From the NCBI RefSeq assembly GCF_000276665.1, contig NW_004955518.1, positions 2,092,753-2,156,752 of the forward strand: a DNA stretch of 64,000 bases, written 5' to 3'. The notes below the pieces were generated by a model that was given only the letters and a program-made list of their open reading frames with translations, did no database searches and was not told where the DNA came from. The stretch comes from Chinchilla lanigera (lineage: Eukaryota > Chordata > Mammalia > Rodentia > Chinchillidae). The position numbers were made by a program, and so were the translations under genes. Shown here piece by piece: positions 48,401 through 61,193 of this stretch; the first letter of the stretch is position 1, and each line of letters opens with the position of its first letter.

Positions 48401-49699
48401 ACTTAAAATCATGAAGCATTTATTTTTAATTATATTGGCATTATCATAATTATCATAGTAACTAGCATGTGCATTAATGTCAAAGCCAGAGAATTCTAGG
48501 AAGGAGCATAGTCATCACTATCCACTGTTCCTTTGCATGACCTTTCTAGACTGAGAAACATTCTACTATACATCCTGTCCACTGATATGTAACCCTAGCA
48601 TTTACCTTAGATCTGTTTCAATTCTCCCTGTTCCACTTTCCATAATTTCTCTTTTATCCACTGAAGCATGAAGCACTAAAAGCAAGATAACAGTGCCCTT
48701 GATAGTTCTTTTAGCCTTTTGAAAAGAGATTTCACTGGCAATGAGGTCCAGAAATTGCAGTATTAGCTGTGAGCAACCAAACATAACCCCTCAGAAAAAT
48801 ATCAAAACAGTGCCCCAACTTCTGGAACCAACTGGCAAAGTAATGTACAATCCCAGCAGACTATATCAGAAAGGAGGCAACTTTGAGGACCTGTAGGAAA
48901 AACTGGAGTCTTCAAGGAAAATTATAAACACATAACTTCTACCTTCTGGTGAACTCTATTATGTCTTACTTTTCATTACATTTTCCATTGAAGATTCCAG
49001 AAAGAGGAATGTCTCAACAGAGAACAGTTCCTTTACTTCCACCACGGCTGTCAGGGGCCCCAGAAGCCTTCAAATTTAGGACACAGACTTTTTCCAAGTA
49101 AGGAAATGATAGGAAAATTCTTACTCTTTGAGTTTGTCCTCTGTGTTCTGGTAAATGTCTATGGCAGCAGTTACTCAGGAGTCAAAGTCTTATTTTTTTA
49201 ATTTCATAAGAGTATTTTTCTTTCTAATTATGAAAGGCAAATATAATAGCACCTTATATTTATATAGAAATGGACCGCAGAAAGTGCTACAAATATTGCC
49301 ACTCCCTTCCTCTCTCCCTCTCTCTCCTGGTGGAAGCAATGTATTTTCTCCTCACCTCTCACGTGGAGTGTATAGTCTGTTAGAAGCATTGCAAGTCAGA
49401 ATCCAGTCTTTTTTTGAACTGAAAAAGTAGTATTAGGTTTTCTTTCTGTTAGAAAAACATTTTTATGCAAAAATGAAGCTTAATGCACAGTACTCAGGGT
49501 AATTGCCCTGAGAAGGGACTCAGCTAAGACTATTTGCTTTTCAACACAACAAAACTATCATTTTTCCAGTTTCTTCCATATTCTTTACATCTTGAATGAT
49601 GGTGGTGGTTGGTATCCTGTCAACATCAGAATTACATGCTCACACCAAAGGGTGATCATTGTCCTGTGAAGATCATGTGTGTTCTCAGTCACAACGCAT

Positions 49700-49830
49700 T
49701 GCTTCGTGTGAGGTGCAGTGTTAAGTGTTTGGAAGACACACTCCCAAAGGTATCTTATTTTCAGATGAGAGAAAAACCAAGGTTCAGAGAAGCTGAATGC
49801 TTTGATTTAGAGTTGGACAGCCAGTAGTGA
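49700..49830 (+). repeat. MIR SINE fragment
   Basis: It contains 'tcttattttcagatgagagaaaaaccaagg', 'ttcagagaagctgaatgctttg' and 'agttggacagccagtagtg', the MIR core and 3' half. Confidence 0.65.
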
Positions 49831-50069
49831 AACTGAAGAGACAAGAAGGTTGTGGGCTTTACACTGTATTCTTCCTGCTTTTGCCATAATTACAGGGCTG
49901 TGCCTCTTAAAATAGCACAGCTGCTGTAACAAACAAGTCCCTAAATGTCAGTGGCTTACCACCATAAACATTTTCTTCCCATTTACAAGACAGTACAGTG
50001 TGAGTTTTCCTAGTCAGCAGATGATGGCTATCCATCTCCATCACCTCGGACAATGAGTTTTTTATTTTG

Positions 50070-50560
50070 CGACTTCATTATCCCACGTTATCCTCATCAT
50101 GTTCTTGGAAGCTCATTTCTCTCCAGCCTCATCTCTTGCCTGTCTCTGCATCTCACTGCTGTGCAGACACAGTACCATATCAACTGGCCTTCTACTGCCC
50201 CAGGGGCTCCACAATTGTAACCCCTTTCTCTTGCCTGGATATTCACAGCTGCCTCTTTCCCACCAGTCCAGCCCCAGGTGTCCTCTATTCAAAAGGAAGC
50301 ACACTCCGGCACACTCCGGCACACTCCGGCAGTTGCTCTCCCTGCAACCCATCCCATCTGTCCCCTTTCCTTCATGGCTCTTTTGACCCTTTGGAGCCAG
50401 AGGATATCATTTGTTTGCTTATACATCTGTGTTCCCTGCAAGACTGGAAGCTCTTGAGGGCAGAAACTTTGCCAGTCTTGTCAGTCACTGTGTTTCCAGC
50501 TCCAGACCAGTGTGGCAGCGTATAGTTATCAATACACTTTCAGTACAGTCTTTGAACTAG
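50070..50560 (+). repeat. L2 LINE 3' fragment carrying a 10-bp tandem repeat
   Basis: An L2-like stretch runs from 'ctcatttctctccagcctcatctc' through 'gcctggatattcacagctgc' to the diagnostic 'tgcaagactggaagctcttgagggcagaaac' and 'gtcagtcactgtgtttccagctcc'. A 10-bp tandem repeat (50300-50330) interrupts it. A plus-strand frame of 152 codons across it is incidental. Confidence 0.7.
50300..50330. repeat. Three perfect copies of a 10-bp unit
   Basis: CACACTCCGG occurs three times in tandem plus one extra base. The unit contains a CpG and the copies show no mismatch. Confidence 0.97.
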
Positions 50561-50599
50561 TAAATGAACATAAAGTATCAGAGCCCCAGAAGATGAGGA

Positions 50600-52440
50600 A
50601 ACGGAGAATATCAAGTCTTCTTCTTCAGTTCAGCATTGATCAAGGGACACAAATGCACCTCCGGGTCACACTCTGTTCCTCACCCTCCACCAACCTGTTT
50701 TCACATCCACAAAAATTGCTGATCACAGAGATCCAGAAACAAACAGAGATGCCCTCAGATTCTGGAATGCGTTCCTTCTCAGACAGCAGCTGGCTGTCAT
50801 CACTGGGTTGCTTCAGCAGCCTTTGTGTTTTACATACCCACGAGTGACCTCTGATGCAGTTCCTTTCTAGGAGCTGCACACAGAGCTGCCAGGGCCAGGC
50901 GAGGACTGAAAACCTCATTAAAAAGTTCTGGTGCTGTTGTTATTCTCTCCCAGCCCCCTGTGCAGCCCTCGCTCTTTTCCTTCAGCATGTCCGGGCAGCC
51001 CTCTCACCTTCACTATCAGCCAAGACTACCCTGTGCTTTTGAAAACCATCATGATCTGAAAATCAGATGCCCCACAGTCTCAAGCACCCCTCGAAGGTTG
51101 CTGTGGCTGAGTGCTGGGCTGCTTCCTCAGGGCCTGATGGTAGGCATAGCCACCTCAGCCCACAGGCACCCTGAGCGGCAGCCTTGCCTTCCATGTCCTC
51201 GTTCATCAACCTGCATTGTCTTTTACAGATTAATTTCTCCATTTCCTCAATTAATAGCAATTGGTGACCACCGCACTAGGTTTCAATAAAGTCCATCTCC
51301 TGCACCTGCAAGTTCCACATTCATGGATTTTTTTTAAAAAAATTCAGAAAATTCAATTTTACGTAAGGTACTTGAGAGTCTGTGGATTTTAGTCTCCACG
51401 GAGTCCTGGAACTAATTCTCTGAGGAATAAGCAGGAGCAGATTGGCAGTGAAGTTAAAGGAGGGTAACCTACAGATTCCAGGGTCACATACATTTTCAAA
51501 ACTCTGCAAGAGTGACATATTTAATCTGTAATGAGTTAAGACTTTTCCACTCTGACTTCCCCTCACCGCACTTGGGAACACCTTGTGCAGGGTTGTTTTG
51601 GAGTCTCTGAAGTATTTTTGAAACTTTACTGAGAAGAAGTAAAGTCGGAGGGTTATTTAGTTTGGGTTTAATGAGACATATTTTGTTGGTGCACTTACCT
51701 CTGTACATAGTTAAGTCATTGCTATTCATTGTGGGGTGGAAATGGTTGTAGAAATAGTCCTCTGCCCAAGTGCCACCTCATGCAACATTGGGATATGGAA
51801 GCACACAGATGGAAGCCTCTCAGCACGTAAGTGTTCCCTGCAAAATGTAGCCCTGGAAATGCAGTGGAATTGGGGGTCACCAAGGCTTGAAATTATGGAA
51901 GCAGTAGCTGGTCCGTGGAAATTCCTCCAGTCATCAGCCACTCAAAACTGCAAGCACAAATTTCAATCCTTATGGCGATTTAGTTAGAAAAGAAATCCTC
52001 TCTGTCTCTTTAGAATACAAATATATAATACTTTAAATAGCAAATATGCCTTGGTAAGTGCCACGGGTTTATGTATTCCCCTTAAAATTTATATTTAAAA
52101 AATTTTGATCTGTCATTTTAGATGAAAGACTACATTTATCTTTCTATTACTTTTCTTCAAAATTGTTGCCATGTGAACAAACCATCAAAAAGTATGTAGT
52201 CAAAAACATATGAGGATAGCAATGTTACAACAGTATGATAAGTAGTTAACAAAAGAAGCAGCATCGTATTTTTCTGTATTTTTGTAGTATAATGTGGTGT
52301 CACAATTTTGAAATGTAAAATTTATTTTAATTTCCTGCCTTGTTCTGTAAAAATTTAATTTTTAAAAATGAGCCCGCACACACACACTTGTTAAGTTTCA
52401 TGCCCTAGGAGACTGGGTAGGCTTCTAGATATAGGTGCAG
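50600..52440. other. Unassigned sequence
   Basis: No repeat or gene supported. Many overlapping short frames occur on both strands because the region is richer in G+C, but none carries a recognisable domain. Confidence 0.45.
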
Positions 52441-52448
52441 ATAATTTG

Positions 52449-52796
52449 TGTTATAGTTTGGACCTTAAATATGTGCTCCACATGCTCATGTCTTTGCAAA
52501 GCTTGGTTCCCCAATACTGGAAGATGGAAGAATCTAATGGAGGTCTTTAGGTTATTGGGCATGTTAATTCAAAGGGAACTGAGGGACTTTGTCCCACCTC
52601 ATTCCCTTTTGTTTCTTAGCCATGATGTTCCTTGGCCATGTGCTCCTCCATGAAATGCAGCCTTGCTACAGATCCAAACAACAGAGCTAACTGATTGGGG
52701 ACCACAGCCTTCAAAACTGTGAGCCCAAATAAACTTCTCTTTATACGTTAATCATCTCAAGTATTTCACTAGTTATTCTGGAGCTCATAATAGACA
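52449..52796 (+). repeat. MaLR-like solo LTR
   Basis: It starts 'tgttatagtttggacc' and shows the family order 'ctggaagatggaagaatc', 'ttaggttattgggcatgtt', 'tcttagccatgatgttccttgg', 'ttcaaaactgtgagcccaaataaacttctc' and 'gttaatcatctcaagtatttc'. The AATAAA signal is in 'ccaaataaac'. The ends are provisional because I see no clear target duplication. Confidence 0.7.
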
Positions 52797-52799
52797 TTA

Positions 52800-54275
52800 A
52801 ATGAGTCCCATATGAAGTAAGTACAGGAAAAGGGTGAAGAAATGATCAGGATACATTTGATGTTTCCATCAAGTAATCCCACATAACCCTCATCATGCTT
52901 AAAAATAATTTCCAACAAATTAGTCTCTTAACATTTACTCTCTTGAGGAAATGAAGAGCTGAGTTATGGTAGATATCAAATTTAGCAATTCCCCTCTTTC
53001 TCCTGTGTCATGACACTAAGGAGGCAAGCCAGCAAGCACAGCTGGCCCTCAAGTGACTCTATGAAGTCAAGGAAGCTGGCTGATGGAGCCTAAGAGAGCC
53101 CGACATAATCTCCCTGGGTCAGCCACTCTGAGGCTGATGACAGCAAGTCAGGACCTGGCAGACCCAGAGTCCAGTCACACTGTGACACAGATGGATGTTC
53201 TCTCTGAAAGCCCAGTGCCCAGGTCTTTTCTTCCTTCACTTCTCAGACCATGGTGATTATTCAACTAGTTTCCAGTCATTCATTGAGACTTTGACTTGGG
53301 TGAGAGAACTTATGCCAGAACTTGAACCACAAATTGATGCTGGGCTGCCCACCCCTGCCTTCCGTCCTCCATGGAGCCATCACACACAGTCCATCAAGTA
53401 GAACCAGCTCACAAACTGACCCTCCACTGTGGCTACCATACCATAAAACCAAAGTACATCATGGTTCTCCTCCCAAAACTAAACAAAAATGTAATGTAAT
53501 GTAGAATCGGAGCAGTAAGTGAAGTAGCCAGCGAGTAATCATTTACTACAGAGCTGGTGACCTTTTCACTGAAGGACACAGGTATGATTAAACAGCCTCT
53601 TGCAGAGAGGGTGTTGAAACTGAAATTCTCTTGGCCTGACTCATGGCTTTCCAACCTTGGTTCTGGCTCCTCTCAACCTGGTTAGGGGAGCAGCTTGCCT
53701 GTCATAACAAATTCTGGGAAATCCCTGCCTCGGGCCTGCCTTGGAACACTGGAACACAAGACAAAGCCAGTGTTTCCCTTTGTCCTTTAAAGTTTGTTTG
53801 TCTGCTAGGCAAGGAGAAGTCTGCAAGTAGATACTTGAACTGGATGGAAGGAGAGCTTTAGGGATCAAATAGAGTCCTAAACCTATGGCTCAGGCCAAGG
53901 GGAGGCACAGAGGCCTAATTCCAGAAAGTGACTGCAGCTGCACTCCAAGGCTGTCATTATTTTCTTATTGGAATCCCTGAAATATTGTTTATTTCCTTCT
54001 GGAATTTTTGCTGGTGTACTCCCTCAGGATAATGATTAGGGACAGTGATTAAGGACAACAACATCACAGTGGAACCATTCCTTCTACTAGAATGAGTTTG
54101 AGGTAATGGCCAATTCTCAATGTTTGGAGATTAAGAATCTACTTTTACCTCTATAATCATTGCTGATCCAAATTCCATCTTCTTTCAGTAAACTGAGAAT
54201 AATCTTGTGGGGTTACTAAAAGAAAATATTTTAATCCAGTTAACACAAAGCCCAACACCCATATATGAAGAGCAA
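52800..54275. other. Unassigned sequence
   Basis: No repeat or gene supported. Confidence 0.45.
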
Positions 54276-54280
54276 TAGAA

Positions 54281-54560
54281 AAACATGGTGAATGTTTAAA
54301 TTTTTAAAAAAATTATTACAGAAAAAGACACGTTGCCATTAATCCTCCTCAAAATACTCCCACTTTGCTTGAATATATTTATCTCACCATTCTGCCACTT
54401 TCTGAAGAATTTCTGGGAGTCTTCTTTCCTGACTATCTTCAGTTGCACTGTTGTGGCTGCCTCAATGTCCTGAATCACTTTAGAGCACTTCCATTTCATG
54501 ATCATTTTGACTTTGTGGAAGAGCCAGAGTCATATGGTGCCAGATTTCAAGAGTAAATTG
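54281..54560 (-). pseudogene. Mariner transposase C-terminal fossil (left arm)
   Basis: On the minus strand the translation, with stops, resembles the C-terminal part of a mariner (Tc1/mariner) transposase. A segment around LAPYDS holds the third catalytic Asp (codon at 54529-54531). It is followed by the tail with ATTVQLKIVRKEDSQKFF. The intact enzyme cuts and pastes mariner DNA at its terminal repeats. This copy is a remnant with several stops. It is the inverted partner of the arm at 54640-54812. Confidence 0.75.
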
Positions 54561-54639
54561 AATGAGGATACACCAAAATGTGTTTATAAGCCTGTCTTTC
54601 ATTGGAGCACACTCAGCCCATCACTGGCTGTACTTTTTA

Positions 54640-54812
54640 TGATGCTTTGTTAAAGACCATTAGCAAAGAGGAGTTCCAGAATAGCTTCAGAAAGTGGCAA
54701 GGACAATGGGATAAGTGTGTTCCAAGTGAGAGGAGGTGTTTTTGAGAAGAGTTAATGGCAGTATATTTTTTACTCTAATAATTTTTTTAAAATGTAAACA
54801 TTTGCCATCTAT
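54640..54812 (+). pseudogene. Mariner transposase C-terminal fossil (right arm)
   Basis: The plus strand encodes the same C-terminal segment (KTISKEEFQNSFRKWQ, then GQWDKCV), followed by the mariner 3' sequence 'taataatttttttaaaa'. The same 3' sequence occurs inverted at the outer end of the left arm. The two C-termini therefore point away from each other. Confidence 0.75.
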
Positions 54813-54819
54813 TTTGATC

Positions 54820-55875
54820 ATTCCTCATAGTAAAAAATTTTAAATATAGACACTATTATTATAATCCTGACTTCCACAATGCTCTTCAAAGTCAGCTCCA
54901 ACAGTTTTTCTCCACATGAGTAGAGGATGGCTTTACGAATCATCTTGACTGGTAGAAGAAGACAACTTTGCAGTAGAGGATTATAAACAAAAAAAAGGGA
55001 GCAAAAAACCAAATCCTTAATGATGCAAAAGTCATTCACTTTGTGTCTGTTTCCTCAGCCCCACTTGAAACCAATTCAACTGCAGTTTCATTACTGAATT
55101 ATCTTACGCCACACCAGTAGGCACTTCCAGGGAGTTAACTTACCTCCAAGAGGCCAACCTGGCATCTTTATCCTGAACTTGTGGAACCAACATCATCTCA
55201 TTTTTAAGACATTCTATTACTTTTCAGAGCTGCTTAAATGCTGTGTTTAAAAACAGTACTGTGGCCAAAATTCAGTCCATTCTCTGAAGCAGAAACCTGT
55301 AGAGATCAACAGACTTTTTATGGATGGGGTATCTTCAGAGTTCTTGTGAACAAGATCCTGCAAGATCATAATATTTGCATTGCATCTCCAAGCAAAATAC
55401 CACATAAAGGCCCCCTTCCGTGTAGTGTAACTGGCCTGGAGTGAGTTGGTCCATCCCTGCACCTGGGAAACATGTTGTGCTCAGCAGCTAAGAGCACTCC
55501 CCTCAGCAGGAAGGTGTGCACGAAGCACAAGATGGTCTCCCAGATTCCGCCTTAGTCCAGTTGACATCTCCCCCGTGATTTTGCAGTTAGTTTTGTTTTG
55601 ATCCTACACTCATGGAGAAAACTTCTCATTCTTACTTGACTCACCTCTGGTGCCTCAGTACCCCAAAGAGGTGCCCTAAATTATTGGAAATAAATATCTC
55701 AGTTACTGGAATGGTAGTGCTATCACTGTATAGTAGTAAATTTGTTTTATAGACTGTAAATCAACTATCTGTGAGGTTAGCATAATTCAGTTCCCTAAGG
55801 TCTAGCAATCTCTGAGTAGACCTGAGAAACAGAGGTTCTTTTTCAGAAAGCAGAGAACCAAACTCTAAACTAAAA
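54820..55875. other. Unassigned sequence
   Basis: No repeat or gene supported. Confidence 0.45.
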
Positions 55876-55879
55876 TTTC

Positions 55880-55995
55880 CATAAACTCTGCTGTGTCTCA
55901 GTTTCCCCATTTAGAAAGATGAGGAAATTAACAATGTTTACCTTATATGAGTGTTTTGAGAACTAATGATGAGATAGATATAGATTACATACACA
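55880..55995 (-). repeat. MIR SINE fragment
   Basis: The stretch 'ctgtgtctcagtttccccatttagaaagatgagg' followed by 'gtttaccttatatgagtgttttgagaactaatgatgag' is the MIR core on the minus strand. Confidence 0.75.
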
Positions 55996-56347
55996 CTGTA
56001 TAAATATACAAGATGACTTCACCTAGGAAAAGTGCTTGGAATAGTGCCCCAATTCACAGTGACCCACAAACACTACCTACTTACAAAGAATGCCCTGCTA
56101 GAAGAAGCCAGCTGTCATCTCTCTCTTCTTTAGAATTTCTTGCACAACATTCAGAATACTTACTTTCTGGCCACTCCACTCTGAAAGCTGAATGTCAAAT
56201 AAAAGTTGCAGTCAGGGCAGCGTGATAAGCGCATGACCCATGTGGCTGCAGGGGCCTACACTGGTGTAATGCTCCACTGTTGCCATCTTGAAGTTGTTAG
56301 TAATTTTTCAACAGAGTGTCCCTCATTTTTATTTTGCACTGTGCCCC

Positions 56348-56716
56348 ACTATGGTTTTTGTAAGTGTCCCCCAAGGGCCCTTGTGTTAAAGGCTGGATCC
56401 TCAACCAGTGCTGCTATTGGCAGGTAGTGGGGCTTTTAGGAGGTGGGGACTAGTGAGAGTTCTCAGGTACCGAGGACATGCCATCAAAGTGGATTGTGGG
56501 AGGCTAATCTTTTCTCTTTTGCCAGCTGCCATAGGTGAGCAGCTCCTTCCACCACAAGTCCCCCACCATGATGCCCTGTCTAGTTGCAGGCCCAAATCAC
56601 TGAGACTGACCAGTCATTCACTGAAACCTCCAACTGTGAGCCAAAACAAGCTTTTTGTCATTCTAAGTTGATTATCTCAAGTACTTTGTTACAACCATGG
56701 AAAGGTGACTAATACA
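56348..56716 (+). mobile_element. MaLR-like solo LTR with likely target duplication
   Basis: Typical MaLR-like order: 'tatggtttttgtaagtgtcccccaagggcccttgtgttaaag', 'ggaggtggggactagtgag', 'gaccagtcattcactgaaacctccaactgtgagcc', 'ttgattatctcaagtac' and the end 'ggtgactaataca'. GCCCC at 56343-56347 and 56717-56721 is a likely 5-bp duplication. The 5' terminus is decayed. The usual AATAAA is mutated to 'aaacaag'. Confidence 0.78.
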
Positions 56717-56724
56717 GCCCCACA

Positions 56725-59700
56725 AACTATATAGCTGATCCCAGTTACACGTGATCAAAGAAATAGCCAAGTGGCCCTGGATGACTGCTTCCTTTCCAGG
56801 TGACTGTCTCCTAATTCCATGCCATGGAGACAATGACAAAAGAGGTGGGAATAATATAGTCACAGACCCAGGCTTGCCAACAAACAAAACGATAACTTCC
56901 TGGGTATGCAGCAACATTTCCAGGCTATAGATAGTAAGCTTTTTTTCAGGGGTCTCAGTGAACTAAAATAAAATCTAAATGTGCTTCCTATGTTTGTCAC
57001 CACCCTACACCCCATAACAGACTCATTTAGTAAGGCATTATGAGATAAATCACTCAGAGTGATAGAGAAATCAGCATGGCCTTTGGCACAGAGTGACCCA
57101 GAACAGCAGCTGCTGCAGGGAACCTGGGAGCTCAAGGTCATTCTGGCTGGGATCTCATGATGATGACTTCTGCAGGTGAGGACAGAGGATGGCTGCTTCA
57201 GAAAAGCAGCCGCTCCCAATAGCTTTCACGGAGATTGCCAAGCAGCCCCAGCTGCGGCTCCCAGAAGTTCCCCTACGGCATGCCCACCCTCCAGTGAACC
57301 AGGAAACCATCCTGTCCGTGTGACAATCCCCAGGAGACTCACAGGAACTCTCTGCTCAGATGGGAGGAACTGTGGCTAGAGTGCCACTAAATTCAGTCAC
57401 GGGAGTGAAGGCAGAGTTTTGTGGCCGGTATTACAAATTATTCCCCCTTTCAATTTCTAAGATGGAGTAGCCCGACAGAAAAATAGGTTCCAGAAATGCA
57501 TGGTCCCACTGTGTTCAAACATGTGGATATACTTTGCTCCTATAGTGAGTTTGAGTTTGGCGCTGGTAATTGTGAAATAATTTCTCCATTTCTGGGTTAG
57601 TTCCTAGTGTCTTCTGCTTCTCCCATGTGAGACCTGTAACTTTGTGACTGGTACCCAACAGCACAGATATGTGAAGCAGCCTTCTGAAATGCTTCTGCAA
57701 AACCCCTTGTAGAGAAGCCCACCTCCACATTCCAGCTCTCTCTACTTCAGTGACTTTGAGCATTTTGCTTCATTTCGTTCTGATTTTAACATCTAGAAAT
57801 GCAGTGTAAGACCTTCCTAAGCTGGGCGTTTGCCCTCCTGTTGCAGGAGTGCAGCAGCGGCCCCAGAGAAATATTTTTCAAGGCTGAAGAGAAAACAAGG
57901 GTTGGAAAAAATGTTTGTTTATTGCCAACTCTCCCCACAGCCACCTTACATAAGAGTTCATGCTGAGACAGGCTGTCCTTCTCCTCCGGCTCAGGATCAA
58001 GAGTTAAACTCCCAGAGACGAGGACAGAAACAGCGTGAGACCCACAAGGCCATGGCCCATGACGTCCAGGAAGGAAAACCAAGTGATGTGGAGCGATTAG
58101 TCCTTTCATGCTGACGTGGGGTTTCCTGGGGTGTTTTCAAGCTTTTGGGTGGTGGCACAGTGTACAAGAGGGGGAAAGGCTCCGTGAACAAGATACGGCT
58201 AAAGAATGGTTCCTGGTTTCCCATTCTGAAGATAGAACAATGTGCAGACAACAGTGTGTGTGCTACGGGGGAGAGTCAAAAGTTCATCTCTCTTCTGGCC
58301 TTTCAAATCCATCCTGCCCTGCTAAAAGCTACACAAATAAACACTGTATCCAAATCCGGGAGCATGTAAAAGTTTGGGTGAAATTGTGTACCTTTTGTCC
58401 GACTGCTTTTTGCAAAAAAACAGAGAGAGAAAAGAAACATACTAAGTCCTTTCTTTACAAAGCAAACACAAAAAACTAACTCTGCCAGGAAAAAATGCAA
58501 AACCCATAGACAGATTATGTTTAAAGGTCCGAGGGGATGACTGGCCTCCCCGACAGTGTTACTGAAAAGCAGATGTGCCGGGCGGTCACAGAGGCCTGTA
58601 ATCAAGCTTGGCAAAGCAGCCATCAGGCCATCTAAATTGTTCTCAACAGTCTCCCTCCAAGGCGACGCCACAGCCTCTCTGTGTTGACGGTTCCAGGCTT
58701 TAAGCGAATATCAAGAAAACATTTCCATGTGTTTTCACTGGACTTCTAGCTTACATGTGGATCCGTTCACTCTTGTTCCTTCCTCACCAGCCCTCATGAG
58801 TAATTGCCCATTGACTTTTCCGCTTGCCAGTCATACCTGGGGGTGCTTACACCAGCACACCTAAAGCTCAGCGCCTGTCAGCACAAATAAAATTTCTACT
58901 TGTTGCTTTGGAATGACAAGTTTAAACTAGCACAGCCTTACACGTAGGAGATATTCAGTCACTATTTTGTTGTTGGAGTCATGCGTCTTCCTCTGATTTA
59001 CACCTACTGCAAAGTAACACCGGGTACAAAAATTAGAAACACATCCAATGGTTGGCCTGAAACCATGTGAATTTGAACCGTGGTCCAAAAAGGAGCAAAG
59101 GACTCCATGATTCATCTACTGGACTCTGCATATAAGAACCTTTGTGGTTCTCATGTGGGTCATTTCCTACCCTCTTTTTTCCGGTGGATTCTTCCCCAAA
59201 CCATCATGGAGAGGCTGGGCTCTGAGACTGATTGTTTCTGGTCTTCAATTTGCTTTACAGACTCTGTAGAAAGGAGAAAAACAAGAACAAAAGGTCCTCA
59301 TTATTCAGAACTTGTGAGTAGCAAATGGAAGAAACACATCTTGAACCAACTTAACCCTAAAGGGGAAATGTATTTGTTCATACAACCAAACCATATAAAA
59401 GGATGATGAATTGAGGAACCTTAAAACATTCTTAGGATTCTTACTCCCTCTCCTCTTTGCTCCATCCTACTGCCATTTCCCAAACCTGTTTCTCCATGAG
59501 TGAGGATGCAGTCAGCAGCAAAGCCCACTTCCCCCAGCCCGTGATCTAAGCAGAGAGGAGCCCTTCACTGCCATCCATGCTCCCTGGACTAGAGAATCCC
59601 TGAGGAGGGATGCTGACTGCCCCATTAACTGAGGCTAAGTGTGTAAGTTGTGCAGTTGACTCTGCTGAGTCGTGTGCCCCCTTCTCTAGCCTGGGAAACA

Positions 59701-59740
59701 GGGTTCTGCAGGAGTAGAGGATGGGTGCCAGGCAGATTAA
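56725..59740. other. Unassigned sequence
   Basis: No repeat or gene supported. It contains several frames of 90-123 codons on both strands between 56860 and 59406. None has a domain that I recognise, and the frames on opposite strands overlap. Confidence 0.45.
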
Positions 59741-59840
59741 AAAAAAAAAAAATAGCCACTAGTCCAAGGATCTAGTTCAGCGGCACAGCGCCTGCCTGGC
59801 AGGGGCAAGGTCCTGAGTTTGATTCCCTGTACTCCCACAA
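59741..59840 (+). repeat. Diverged ID-like SINE
   Basis: 'ggatctagttcagcggcacagcgcctgcctggcaggggcaaggtcctgagtttgattccctgtac' is the ID-like tRNA body with A box and B box. It follows an A13 run at about 59739-59751, which does not belong to its own 3' tail. No convincing target duplication was found. Confidence 0.75.
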
Positions 59841-60719
59841 AGTCTACTATAAAACATCTGACAGCAATAAAGCTCATGGGAGGCCACTGAGACTACTGGC
59901 AGATAATTCCTTCCTCTGGTCTTTTTCTGTCTTCATCGTCCTCCTATAAGTGAGGATTAAATGCTATGTGTGTACTAGGGATCAGACCTTCCTCCAAAAG
60001 GTACTCAGTCAATATCCCACCATCCTGGTGGAGAAAAAATCAAAAATGATAGTTATTCTGCTTTTCTTACCAATACCAAGAATTAACTAGAAATGAAATT
60101 TGAAATTCACAAATAATCATAAGTTTAGAGACAATCTAAGAGAATCTAAATAATTTCCTACCCTTCCTTAGGGCTTTACAAAAAGGGGTGAGGGTAGGTG
60201 GTCTTATTGGAGTTTTGCATTAGGTGTGGGGTTGGACTAGGAAACTCCTAAGGTCCTATACATTCTGTGAGAGCATAAGTCTGTGAAATCTTCCCAACAT
60301 AAAATTATTGATTCTTTCCTTGAATTGTCCAGGAATACTCCTTCCTCACCCCCTCTTATTAACTGATTTTAGTGACCAACAGGTTTTCAAGTTGGAGATT
60401 CTATCTAGATTTTATCATGTCAACCTCCCCTGTCCAAACGGGACCACCTCCTTACAGCCTTGGGGCTCTTCAGTCCTCAGAAACTATAGGACTTGCCTCT
60501 TGGTGTTCTTCCCATTTTAGCCAACATTTGTGAGCCTCCATCTCTGCGCATTTTTGCATTTTATTTTCCTTTGTGTCTTGACCAAATTCACCAGATCATG
60601 GCTCATAAGAGAAGTGTAAAGTTGAATGCAGAGACCAGAACATTTTCAGATTAACTTTATCAGATCACAGAGAATTACGAGGTGAAGAGGGTACTTCTTC
60701 CCATTTTTTCTGTTGTGGT

Positions 60720-61193
60720 AGAAGGGAACATATCTCACCCCCACTGTTTACATCCTAATCCCTAGAACACGGCAGAGAGAAATTAAGGTCACTTATTAAG
60801 GTGACTTGAAATGGGCGATTACCATGAAATACTCAGGTGGCTACAGTGTAATCACACAATCCTTAAACAGAAGAAGTAAGCAGCAGAGGAGGTTAGCCAG
60901 AGTGACGCCAGGCAAGAAGGACTCAGGTCAACTTTCTGGCTTTGAAGATGGAAGAAGGGGCTCATAAATGAAAGAATGCTGATAGCTTCTAGCAGAGGGT
61001 AAAGGCAGAAAAACAGATTTTCCCGTGGAGCTTCCAGAAAGGTACTCAGAGCCCTGTTAACACTCTGATATTAGCCTGGTGAGACCCGAGTCAGACTTCT
61101 GACCTACAGACTATAAAGATAATGAATTTGCATTGTTTAAGCCTGTAAATGTGGTTATTTGTTATAGCCACAACAAGAAACTAATATACTTCT
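60720..61193 (+). repeat. MLT1-type LTR
   Basis: Plus-strand MLT1 hallmarks: 'acatcctaatccctagaac', 'ttaaggtgacttgaaatgggc', 'ccaggcaagaaggactcagg', 'cccgagtcagacttctgacctacagac', 'tttaagcctgtaaatgtggtta' and the end 'acaacaagaaactaata'. It is an old ERVL-MaLR solo LTR. Confidence 0.75.

Noticed and set aside
49890..50065. Named old DNA transposon or LTR ('ctgctgtaacaaacaagtcc', 'tcagtggcttaccacc')
   Set aside because: The phrase is familiar from old mammalian repeats but I could not assign a family with confidence, so it is not listed as a feature.
50067..50525. 152-codon plus-strand frame, Ser/Pro/Cys-rich
   Set aside because: It lies within an L2 3' fragment and includes the 10-mer expansion. 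The pyrimidine-rich L2 strand gives long open frames by composition.
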